DNA of 64,000 bases from Cannabis sativa (Eukaryota > Streptophyta > Magnoliopsida > Rosales > Cannabaceae). The notes under the pieces were generated by a model. It made no database searches. It had not been told where the DNA came from and saw only the letters and a program-made list of their open reading frames with translations. A program made the position numbers and the translations under genes. Location: positions 72,033,595 to 72,097,594 of the forward strand of contig NC_083601.1 of NCBI RefSeq assembly GCF_029168945.1, given 5' to 3'. This document shows positions 33,849 to 44,397 of the stretch, in pieces; position 1 is the stretch's first letter; every line of letters begins with the position of its first letter.

Positions 33849-35719
33849 ATTATACTAAGTACACAATCATTTCATCATTTTGAAATTCTCCTATCACTGG
33901 GGTATTTCCTTAGAAGGACCTAAGCAACGATTAGTAACTAATCATAGACCTTATACTATCATCAATATGCAAATCTAATTTCTGGGGAGGTAAGTTTGGA
34001 TATAATTCAAAAAATCAACTTAATGATCTTTGAATTGCATATCGAACAAATATTTCTCCACCCCTATCAGTTTGCAAGATCTTTAACCACTTACCTTAAT
34101 GGTTTTCCACCATTGCTAGAAATTCATGAAATTTTTCAAACATTTCAAATTTCTTAAGTATAAGGTAAAATCTAGAGTGATAGTCTTAAGAATATAATGA
34201 AAACTCATATCCACCCTTGAATGTACCTCCATCTTCGAATGAGATGATTATACTTTCAGTGGATATAGGCATATTGACTCTTTGCAGAGAAGGATCTTGT
34301 CAAAACCACTATGAACAAGATACAAATGCCATAGATTTATAAAATATGTGGTTGTGGTCTTTCGATGACTTATGTCTAACAATAAAGAGTTCTTAGAATA
34401 GTCAAAGTGGATTTGGTCACAGAATATTAAACTCACATTCAATATTAACATACAGCTTGAATCCATTGATAGAAAATGGATATTAATTACTTAAAATTTG
34501 AACTGTATTGTATTCTGGAAAGTAAACTCACATTCCATAATATTAAACTCACATTCCATATTAACATACAGTTGGAATCTAAAATTTAAAGTAAAAGACT
34601 TAAATTAATACCAAATATACATGAGTATTCTTCTCTCTTGGACCACCACTACTAATCTAACTCTAAGTTTAATTTGCCTAAAGTAAGCATATACAAGTAG
34701 GAGATTCTAAGATTGAGGATTTATATCATTTCGGGATAGAATGTCGGGAATATAATTATATGCGCCATTCAATTTCTTAAAAGAAAAAAAAAATAGGAAT
34801 GACATTATAAGCAGATGATTTATAAACCATTCATCCAATGATATACTATGTAAGCAAATTCGAAATGAATAAGCTAAGAGGAATAAGTAAAGGATAATTT
34901 CGATTTAAAATAAGAATCCAATGATGTCCCGGTAGGCGAGAGTCAAAGTTATTCTTATTTGTATAATCTTCTTGTTTCATATTGTAAATACTTGTCTAAG
35001 GTGTCATCAATTGATGAACAACTAGATGTTGCATTTACAAATATTTATCTATCGAGATCTAACACTGTTATGTTTGTCTAATGGATGACAATTCATTAGA
35101 ATCTTCCCCATTAAAAACAACAAGCTAAGTTAGACCAACAATGAAGATTCGAAATTAAACTAGAATTAATATTAGAAAAAAAACATGGTTCAATATAAAT
35201 TCACACACAATTCAGAAATTATCAAGCATTTAGCAAATAACAAAGACATGTGAAAATACAAAACAAGCACATCTTAAATAATTTCCAAGGTTTCCAACAA
35301 ACTGATACAGTGTCCTGGTAGGCGAGAGTCAAAGTATCATTCATTGAATAGAGTTGTCAGCTCATCTAAAATAGAAACCATTCTAGCAACCTTTTATTCG
35401 ATCAAAATAAGAATCCAACGTTGTCCCGGTAGGCGAGAGTCAAGGTTATCTTATTTTATGAGCTTCCACCATTGTTTCATACTTCAGAAATTTATCTGTA
35501 AGTAGTCACCGCAGGGGAGAGTCTAATAGAGACGAAAACTTACAAAATACTTATCATATGAGATCTTACGGTGTTAAATGCTTTCAACGAATAACCATCC
35601 ATAAGGGGGACGAAGTCTAGCGTCTCGAGGTTATATTGAAAACATTTAACTATTGTAAGACCAACAATGGAGATCGAATATCCTTATAACTAAAATCTCA
35701 TTATTTCAAAGAGTTGTAT
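33849..35719 (-). mobile_element. Element D, pol start and distal leader
   Basis: Minus-strand continuation of D. The GAG-pre-integrase-like piece LWHLYLVHSGFDKILL is readable at about 34250-34345. Three copies of the leader motif (reversed TGACTCTCGCCTACCGGGA) lie at 34927-34945, 35313-35331 and 35424-35442. In B and C the first of these positions carries a diverged form (TCGCTAATCGAAGC). D ends abruptly at 35719 against the gypsy LTR, losing several hundred bases of leader. Confidence 0.75.
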
Positions 35720-36843
35720 TGTAAAGACCGCTTAGTTTAATTTAGAAATTAGCAGTTAATCACGTTTAATTATGAAATTATTTATAGCTATTTCAATAAT
35801 TTATTATACTGTTATTATTGAATTCAGAGATGCATTTTTATGTCATGTAGTAGTTTGCATAATTTTGCATTCCGGTGCCCGATATTTTAGAACTCGGTGT
35901 TTGGCTCAGTAGAAATCACAACTTAGTATGCTAGTAGTTTGGGACGGTTTAGTAGACATTGGGAATGTCGGGAATGGCCGGGAATTTAGAATTTCCCAAA
36001 AATACTCCTTTAGTGTTATTTATGTGGTTTTAGTGTGGAGGGGCAAAATAGTCTTTTTGCCCCAATGATATTTTGTCTTTTAGTGATTTTATTAATTGAA
36101 AAATAAATGTTTATTTTAATTGTTTGTTGGCTGAAAAGAATTCTTTTTATTTCATTTCCTCTTCAAAGCCTCATATTTTCAACACTTAGAAAAATTAGAG
36201 AAAAAATTCAAAAAAACTCTCTTTCTTTCCTCTCACTTTCGATCATCTTGGAGCAGCAAGGAGCTGGCCTTTTTCCTTGAAGTTTTGCTTGTGAATTCAT
36301 CTCTCTTTAAGGTTCATTTCAAGCTATGTTAGCTCCTCTTATTTTCTTCTTTAAATTGTTGAATTTTGATGAAAAGATGATGCATGCATGCATGAATTTT
36401 TAGTTGTTGTTACTGCTGTGTTTTGTTGATAATTTTCTGAGATGTAAGCATGTTAATTTGAAGTTAATTAAGCTGTTAGAAATGCATGTTAATTGCTTTG
36501 TTTCAAGTTTGGAATTTTTAGCTCAAAAATATGATTTTTGAAAGAAATGTCTTGAATCTGTTGCTGTGGTGTTGTTGATGTTTTAAGTTGTTTTCAGAGG
36601 CTTAGTTATGCATGTTTAAGTAGATTCAAGCTGGTTTGATTGCATGTTAGCTAGGTTTGCTCAAGTTTGAGTTTAGAACTCAAAGCTTGAGCTTTAATGG
36701 TGATTTTTTATTATGTGCAATTTGGGTGGTTTTGATGCCTTAGAAATGTTATTTGGGTTATATGGAGTAGGTCTGGAAGGTTTGAATTGATTTGGAGTTG
36801 ATTTGAGCAAGATATGAATTTTTGATTGTTGCTGCCTGCGAGG

Positions 36844-36935
36844 AACCGGAATTCCGGTTGTGCATCCGGAATTCCGGATGGGGCTCTGAATTTTTCCAGA
36901 ACCGGAATTCTGGTTGGGCAACCGGTCTACCGGTT
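36844..36935. repeat. Cluster of four CCGG-rich 16-bp palindromes
   Basis: AACCGGAATTCCGGTT (36844-36859), ATCCGGAATTCCGGAT (36864-36879), an imperfect AACCGGAATTCTGGTT (36900-36915) and AACCGGTCTACCGGTT (36920-36935). The second gypsy LTR has the same four at 62515-62606. Confidence 0.85.
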
Positions 36936-37260
36936 GGGAAAAAATTCAGGAACCCTAGATTTCCTCGATTTTATGTTTTTGGGGGTATTGCCATGCTTTT
37001 TATCGATAGGGAAACTCTTAGTTCCTAGTTTAAGTCCCCGGGAAGTGATTTAGCGTGTCACTTATAGTGTTGTGATTTTTATAGTTTAGGAGCATGTAAT
37101 CCGCCGCGCAATTAAGTTCCAGTCAGGTTGACCGCCACACCTGAATTCAAAATCCAGGTCAGATTAGTATAACAGTATGCATATGTAGATTACATGTTTA
37201 GCGTGCCTGTTAGATTACATTAGTTATGTATGTTGGCTTCGAACCATCCAACCCTGTCAC

Positions 37261-37490
37261 GTCGGTACAGGCTGGAGTATGACCAGCAGCCGGAGTATGA
37301 CCGGTTCGACCGATCAGGCTGACACTTAGGTTGGTGGTTCCGTACTATTGACGTATCCCGTCGGTACAGGCTGGAGTACGACCAGCAGCCGGAGTATGAC
37401 CGGTTCGACCGATCAGGTGGATACTGTAACACGTCGGTACAGGCTGGAGTATGACCAGCAGCAGGAGTCTGACCGGTTCGACCGATCAGG
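37261..37490 (+). repeat. Three tandem 58-bp units in gypsy LTR 1
   Basis: Units at 37261-37318, 37360-37417 and 37433-37490, each starting GTCGGTACAGGCTGGAGTA and ending CCGGTTCGACCGATC. Each unit contains GGAGTATGACC twice. Spacers differ in length. Open frames on the minus strand (about 37220-37504) are by-products of this repetition. Confidence 0.9.
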
Positions 37491-38036
37491 CTGTTACTTG
37501 TCAATAGTACCGTCCCTATGAACGTTCAGAACTCAGTACCATATTGGACACGGCAGTTAGGGGGACTCAGTATCGTGTTGGACACGACAGTTAGGGTTAT
37601 GATGAGGGGTTTGGGCGTCTGATCAGGACCGGGATTATGTATGAATATTATTATGCTTTTCTTACTGAGTCTGTCGACTCACAGTTCTACGTTTATGTGT
37701 AGGTAAAGGCAAGGCTAAAGCTGAGGGACCGTGAACGAGCTTATGAAGATTGTACATGTCGGGGCGGTTAGGCCTGGAGCGTACAATCCTCGGGACAGCA
37801 AGGCAAAATATTTTAACTAGTCGCTAGGCGACAAGTATTTTGTATGAACAGTAAATTTTTGTAAATGATTTTGTAATCGGGATCCCGAGTCTTTTGTAAT
37901 ATTATTTTATAAGTTTAATTAAAAAGCCAAAATTTTAATTAATCACGTTTTTCATAAACTTCGTTGATTAGCAACGAGCTGCACAGTATGTTTAAAAATC
38001 ACGTAATACGCCTATTTTAGTTAGGGTGTTACAATT

Positions 38037-38048
38037 TGGTATCAGAGC
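38037..38048 (+). promoter_or_regulatory. Primer binding site of gypsy element 1
   Basis: TGGTATCAGAGC after a 3-base spacer, complementary to the initiator Met-tRNA 3' end. The leader to the gag ATG at 38315 is about 270 bp. Confidence 0.9.
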
Positions 38049-38314
38049 CGCCAGGTTGTCTTCCGAAGATCGTCACGACATGTACAATCATCATCAGCAG
38101 TTAGCTCGTTTCACGGTTCAGTAAGCCTTTATTGCTTTAGTAGTTTATTTATTCAGTTATGAAAAAGAAAAGCCTGTTAGGAAGCATGTTAGTAGCCTGA
38201 TAGTAGAATAGGCGCATGTTTCGTTTTTAATTTCCAAATTAAGCGGCATTAGTAAGCTCTCCTTGAATACGACCTGATATGCCAACTCTTGGTTTCGCAG
38301 GCGGTTCTAACTAG

Positions 38315-39826
38315 ATGGACGTTAGGCGGACTACCAGGAGTCAGGGCAACTCAGTGGGGTCGAATCAAGGTCAGGGAGCTCAGTTTCCCCCGCCAGTTAG
38401 GGGCCGAGGTAGAGGTCCCTGAGGCAGGGCTCGTGGTCGGGGTGATGAGAACCCGCCACAGGCTGCCCAGGCTCCCCAAGCCGATCAGGGAGCCCAGAAT
38501 TGGGAGGTTCGGTTTGCTGAGATGCAAGCCCGGATAGAAGAGCAAGACCTCGAGATGCAGAGGTTGAGACAGCAGGGTGCTCCTGCAGTTCGGTGCGTAG
38601 TTCCAAAGGGGCACCCGCCCCCGCCGCCTGTGCCGAGATAGTGGTGGCGGCCAATAGATTGGAACCTTTGTATGAATGGTTCCGGAAGCAAGCACCTCCG
38701 GTTTTCTTGGGAGGTCCAGACGTGATGAAGGCCGAACAGTGGCTGACGGTGATCACCAAGATTCTGAACTTCATGGGTGTCACCGGTAATGATAGAGTGG
38801 TGTGTGCCACTTTCCAGTTCCAGGAGGACGCTCTGGTCTGGTGGGACATGGTGTCTCAGATTCACGATGTCACCACCATGACCTGGGAAAGGTTTCAGGA
38901 ACTCTTCAACGCCAAGTACTATAATGAGGCGGTCAGAAGCGCCAAGAGGAAAGAGTTCGCTCACCTGACCCAGCGTGAGAATATGAGCGTAACCGAGTAT
39001 ACTACTCAGTTCGACCGGTTGGCGAGGTTAGCCTCGGGAATTGTGCCAACCGACTTCAGCAAGAAAGAGAAGTATCTGGACGGGTTAAATGCGAAGATCA
39101 AACACGATTTGATGATCACCACGGACGACAACACCACCTATGCTCAGATGGTGGAGAAGGCACTGCGAGCTGAGGGCGCAGTTGGGTGTATGTCGGAGTC
39201 AGCTAGTACTCCGGCGAGTGGCGGGGCTCCTACTCCTCCCGCATCAGGCTTTAGCAGGGGGAGTAGTGGTTCGGCCATTGATCAGAGGAAGAGAGCACCC
39301 ACTGCATCCAGTAGCTCGAGTCAGAACAAGAGGTTCCGGGGGAACCAGAATAGAGGGAGTCGTCCTGGTGGTACCGAGACCCGATTCTCCTATCCCGACT
39401 GCCCTAGCTGCAAAAGGCACCATCGAGGTGAGTGCAAAGGTCAGGGATGCTTTCACTGTGGCATGCCCGGACATTTCAAGAGGGACTGTCCCCAGCTCCG
39501 ATCAGAGGCACCGAGAGCTCCAGCGATACCCACTCCAGCCAGGGTGTTCGCCATCACTCAGGCTGATGCAGATGCCAGCCCATCAGTTGTCACAGGTCAG
39601 CTTTCTGTTAATAACTCGCTTTACTCAGTCTTGTTTGATTCTGGGGCTACACATTCTTATGTGGCCGCCAGAGTCTTTAGTAAACTGGATAGACCATACG
39701 ATAGATATGAATCAGGGTTTGGAACCCTATTACCTGGCGGAGAATTGGTTATCTCCAACAGGTGGATTAGGTATATGTCGATCAGGATAGATGGTAGAGA
39801 GTTAAGTGCTGATTTGATAGTAATTA
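38315..39826 (+). pseudogene. Ty3/gypsy gag-protease, stop, frameshift and 3' truncation
   Basis: The start of the Gag-Pol polyprotein of a chromovirus-type (Tekay/Del-like) element. ATG at 38315 gives MDVRRTTRSQGN and an RG-rich N-terminus. An in-frame TGA at 38420-38422 interrupts an RGRGRG run and looks like a CGA-to-TGA change. Between about 38585 and 38640 the frame shifts by one. From there the frame is open to 39828. It contains a retrotransposon Gag domain (AEQWLTVITKILNF through ALVWWDM to EYTTQFDRLARLA), a CCHC knuckle CFHCGMPGHFKRDC (39448-39489), and a retropepsin with DSGATHS (39631-39663 region). It ends after ELSADLIVI where foreign AT-rich sequence begins. RT, RNase H, integrase and the 3' LTR are lost. 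Confidence 0.93.
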
Positions 39827-41636
39827 ATTAATTTATTTTCTAATTATAATATATTTTAGTTCATTTAAATGAAAAATATAATTATTTAAGTTGGTCTAAA
39901 ATTAAGATAAATAATTTTTAACTTTAATCTATTTTTCAAGAAAAATTCAAAATTTTCTGCATTTAAATAAAAAAATGCAATTTCGAATTCTCTATAAAAA
40001 AATGATTAATAAAATAAAATATGTTATGAAAATTATTCAAATTTAAGTTGTTCTGAAATTTAAATTTCCAACTTAAAATAATTTTCTATTTAATTAAATA
40101 TTCTGAAAAAAAGAATATTTAAGTATCAAGAATGAAATAAACTTAAAAATTTAATTTTCAATTTAATTAAATGTATTAAATACAAGAATTAAATAATCAT
40201 GTATAAAACAAACTTAATTATTAATTCTAATTTAATACTAGAAAAAAATTATTAATTTAAGTTGGTCCAAAATTAATTAAAATAAATAATTAATTTTCAA
40301 CTTAAAATATTTTCTAATTAAAAATTATAAAATATAACTAGTCAGTAGAAATAACTATCTAGAATATATCTCATTAACTAAGTATTTTTCTAAAATTAAC
40401 TTAAAAATATTAAATAAAAAAATAAATTTCATATATTTTAAAAGTTAATAAGGTTGCTAATTCAATTTTAATTAGGTTAGACTAATATAATTAACCTAAT
40501 ACAATTATTTAAGTAAGGCAAATGGGTCTTCACAATTGGGGTGATTCATGTGAGGGAGGGCTGGGTTCAGTATGTCGTACCCACTGCTATTGGCCCCCTA
40601 ACTCTCACACAAGGCCCAAAAGAGAGAAATTTAACCATTAAATAAATAATTATTATTCATTGAATAATCCCAATTCTAATTGGGCCTAAATAAAATTACT
40701 TATGTGAAATTTTATTTTAGCAACCTATAATTACTTAAAACTTAAATGGGCTTCCTATATGCATCTAAGCTCAAAAGTAAACATATAGGCTCACACAGCT
40801 CAAATGATTTGGATGGGCCCTATCATGTTACTAGGTTTACACAGATGAAAGAAATTGCAAAATTTGCCTGTTACAAATTATTTATAAGATCTATTGACAA
40901 TTGAACTATGTTTAAAATCAGATTATTGGATCTGTCAACAAGTTAATCATAGCAATTTAGATCAAATAAATAATAGATTTGTAAATTTTTTTTTTGAATA
41001 ATTAATTATATAATCAAACAATACAAACCAAGTAACAAATAATTTAGAATTCTGGAAAGTAGGCTAAGGTATCTCAATTTTAAAATTTTCCAAAAATAAA
41101 AAATATCTTAACTAGAATTTAAATTTAGGTTGTTAGAGAATATTTGAAAAAATTCAAAAACCTAACAATCTCCTAAATTCCCTAAATTCTAACCTAAATT
41201 CAAAAATATCTAACCAATTTTTTCAAATTTCAAGATTATTCAAAATTTAAATTATTTAAATTTTTAATAAGATAATATAATATAATATCTTGAATTTTAA
41301 ATTTAGATATTCCTAATATTATATTCTTAGTCTTATAATTTAATAAATTTAAATATTACAAAATAAACTATTTGAAAAATAAGATATTTTTATGGTTAGA
41401 ATATTTTAATTTTATTAAAAATAATAAAATAAAATAAGTTTGAAAAATTTATGGTTTGAAACCCTAAAATTTCTATTCAAACCTAAACTAACCAATTTTT
41501 CAAAATTTCATGTTATTTTTTCCAAAATATAATTTTAATAAAAAAAATGTCTAATAAGATAAAATGTTAAAACTAACATATTCCTAATCTTATAATTTTA
41601 ATTAATAAAAAGTTTTTTTATTAAAAAATGAACTTT
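39827..41636 (-). mobile_element. Copia-family leader remnant, probably element D
   Basis: AT-rich minus-strand leader of the copia family, aligning in order with B's leader (about 3150-4360, then 14490 onward). The conserved GC-rich box is clear at about 40526-40625. Similarity fades after about 41000, and 41041-41636 is AT-rich with only weak resemblance. No gene. Confidence 0.7.
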
Positions 41637-42600
41637 TTACGGGGTAATTATTATACCCAAAATTCTACTGGAGGACACGTATCAAAATAAAGGGAATGTG
41701 AATCGGTGCAATATATTTTTATGGAATAACTCATTAATTGCGTAAGTATTAGAGTATATTTGTAACTCACTAATTGTAAGGTCTTAGGCGAGGAATCAAT
41801 GTACAAACTTGTACTTAGTTTATTAACGAGAAACCATATGTCGCTGAAGGTGAATAGCGAGGCATCGGAGAAAAGTAACACATACCTTAGCTTTCAATAA
41901 GCAAACTAAATGTCAAAGTCGGATTGACTCGAAGAACAAGAATGCGAGATGACCGTCTCGCTATGAGGAGACTTCCTATAGCTTCATCCAACTAACAGGA
42001 GCGAGGCTCATAACCCTGGCAAGTCAGAAGATTTCTGTATACCCGCGATCGACGTAAGACATATCTTGTCGACCTTAGAAAGAAGAATGGCTCCAGCTCG
42101 CCATTGGGATCACTACAATCAAGTTTCTGTCGAGACATCTCCGGATTCAACAAATAAAGACGTGTTTAATACACGATATTTTTGACCCAGTAAAAGCGGG
42201 AGAATCACAGCTATATAATTTTCAAAATCATACACCACATTTACATTTTGTGAAATGTAATCAAATCCCACGATTTTAATAGCTATAAACATATTTTTGT
42301 CAACTTTGTAATTAACTGCCACTATGCAATTATACATAGTGGCAACACAATCTCAAAAAAGGGACGAAAAAACTCTTATGAAAGAGGCCCTAAAAAAATA
42401 CTCAGAAATTTGAATAAGATTGACTCGTGGACTATGCAGAATTTTAACTGCAAAACCATGTAAAAAACACTGTGTTCATATATTTTTTTTCTATAGCTTT
42501 TATTTTTTCTGTGTTGAATTATCATCGTGAGGCTCAAATTTGGTTAACGAAAATCTGTGTTAACACCATTTTTTCCGTACAAGTGTTGGTAGTGTACTAA
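41637..42600. other. Unclassified repeat-like segment
   Basis: Composition changes sharply here. The segment contains GCGAGG motifs, AGCTCGCC, and a T-rich stretch followed by GGTTAACGAAAATC and GTGTTAACACC, reminiscent of the ends of gypsy LTRs. Neither ends nor coding frames are convincing; open frames on the minus strand (41651-41881, 42119-42337) show no family features. Confidence 0.35.
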
Positions 42601-43330
42601 CCATATAAGCATGCATATACATTAACACATACATACACTCGCATATTCATATCACATATTATACGTTGTTCTTACCTCTTTTTCGAATTCAAGTGAGTTG
42701 ACTGAACTGAACGAAAAGTCTCGTGCTAGATGGATCCCTAATCACATATTAAAACCAGGTAAATAACATGCCAAAATCCTAATCTGGGAAACCCAAACCT
42801 CCAACCTAAGATTCTGTAAATACTAAATGGAACCACAATACCCTAGGAAATAAGAAATCACCCAACCAAGGCACTGTAGTGGACATGAATTGAGAAAACA
42901 AATTGTTCGGGGAATTCGCCAAAACTGGTGAACCGGTTTTACAAGTCCTGGCAAACCGGTTAACCGGTTTCCACCAGGTCTCCCCGAACAATTCTAAACT
43001 TGCTCAAAACTTGTCCAAATGCCATCAAAATTTTCAGAACACCTATAATAACCTTTCACAATATATTCCAAGCAATAGAAACCAGAAAAACACTCTGAAT
43101 CAAAATATGCCATTGATGATTGAAACTCAAACTTGGTCATCCACCACAACAATCATCTAATACAGCATCAAGAATTTAAAATCAACTCAATTTAAGCTTA
43201 GAATTTGAATTAAAACACAACCTAACCCTAACAACCCTTATATCTCAAAATCACATAATCAAACCAAACTCAAAACTTCAAAAAAAAACACAAGATTATA
43301 GGTTCTAGGGTTACCTTAGCTTGAATCCTA
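42600..43330 (-). repeat. Gypsy LTR, 3' half, minus strand
   Basis: Reverse-complement sequence has the layout of the gypsy LTR at 35720: a leader-like stretch with AACCGGTTAACCGGTTT (about 42950-42972), then CACTTGAATTCGAAAAAGAGGT matching the CACCTGAATTC..AGGT part. It is a related but diverged family. The left end is not resolved. Confidence 0.55.
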
Positions 43331-43801
43331 CTTGACTCCCTTGCTAAAATGACAATAATAAGCAGCTGGACCGAAAAAGCCTCTAACCTCTGTAGCTAAT
43401 TTTGGTGTTGGCCAATCCTAAACAACTTCTATTTTGGCCGGATCAACCATGATCCCATCCTTGTTCACTATGTGCCCTAAGAAAGAGACACGTGACAACC
43501 AGAACTCACACTTCTTGAACTTAGCATAGAGTTTATGATCCCATAGTCATTGAAGTACTAATTTTAGATGTAACTCATGTTACTCTTTTGATTCTGAATA
43601 TACTAGAATATCATCTATAAAAACTATTACATGCTTATCCAAAATATCCTTGAATACTCGGTTCATTAGATCCGTGAATGTAGCTGGGGCATTGGTGAGT
43701 CCAAAAGACATCACTAGAAACTCGTAATGTCCATACCTAGTACAGAATGTATTCTTCAAGATATCGTCTTCTCCAATTCTCAATTGAAATGAGAAATTCA
43801 A
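43331..43801 (-). pseudogene. Ty3/gypsy reverse transcriptase fragment
   Basis: The minus strand reads [22 protein letters not shown], then [11 protein letters not shown] and the catalytic [12 protein letters not shown] with its two aspartates (43580-43801). After a stop it continues in the same frame with the RT thumb ([30 protein letters not shown]) to a stop at 43330. About 157 codons are present, with no fingers domain, RNase H or integrase. Both ends adjoin LTR-type sequence in the same orientation, so this is the remains of a collapsed element or a fragment caught in an LTR. Confidence 0.9.
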
Positions 43802-44397
43802 CAGAAATTCATCTTGGTTCTTGCTGGGTTCGAAGAGAGAGAGAAGGGAAAGACAGAATGTTCTTTGATTTTGTTGGCTTTTCTTTATTTTTCTTTATTT
43901 TCCAAATGAGTAAATAAATCAATTAACATTATTAGGCTGAGAATTAAACTAAATGGCCAGCTGCCATTTCCTTAAGCAGCCACCTAATCACCTAGACAAA
44001 ATGACTAAAATGCCCTTGGTGCTTTAAATAAAGCCAATTCAAGCCTAGGGGTAAAATAGTCAAAAACCCTAACCTCGCTCAAACTCGGTATTCTATTTTT
44101 CTCCAACATATATCCCACTAAGAAAAAGGTTCTAGACTTACCCATGTGATTAAAATAGACATCCATCACATTTTCCGTTGTCGCCAAACAAAAATTATAA
44201 AAAATAACATAATTCAAATATAATACAAATAATACATGTAGATCTTAATAAAATCTCCAAAATTGAGAGATTATAACTGTAGTGCCCACTTTTAATAATG
44301 GGACCCACAATTAAATAAATTCACAAATAACTATAAAAATATCAATAATTAGTGCTAATTGTCTTTACTAATCCATATTACAAATGCGGTCATTACA
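43802..44397 (-). repeat. Gypsy LTR, 5' half, minus strand
   Basis: On the minus strand it starts TGTAATGACCGCATTTG at 44397, clearly related to TGTAAAGACCGCTTAG of gypsy LTR 1. A CT-rich stretch (near 43840-43855) and TTTATTTTC follow, like that LTR's transcribed part. It ends at the RT fragment and abuts copia LTR sequence at 44398. Confidence 0.65.

Larger units (their letters stand above)
35720..38033 (+). repeat. LTR of Ty3/gypsy element 1
   Basis: 2,314 bp, TGTAAAGACCGC to GGTGTTACA, followed three bases later by a canonical primer site. Alignable throughout with 61422-63711. It holds a cluster of CCGG palindromes (36844-36935), three tandem repeats (37261-37490) and repeated GTTGGACACGRCAGTTAGGG motifs near 37540-37600. 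Confidence 0.9.

Noticed and set aside
37261..37490. CRISPR-like array
   Set aside because: Only three irregularly spaced units inside a plant retrotransposon LTR, with related rather than unique spacers.
37220..37504. 94-codon minus-strand frame with internal repeats (also 62892-63113)
   Set aside because: A direct product of the 58-bp tandem units in the LTR; no start context or homology.
38351..38964. Overlapping antisense open frames of 114-159 codons over gypsy gag
   Set aside because: GC-richer coding DNA gives long antisense frames; the sense frame has clear Gag, zinc-knuckle and protease motifs.
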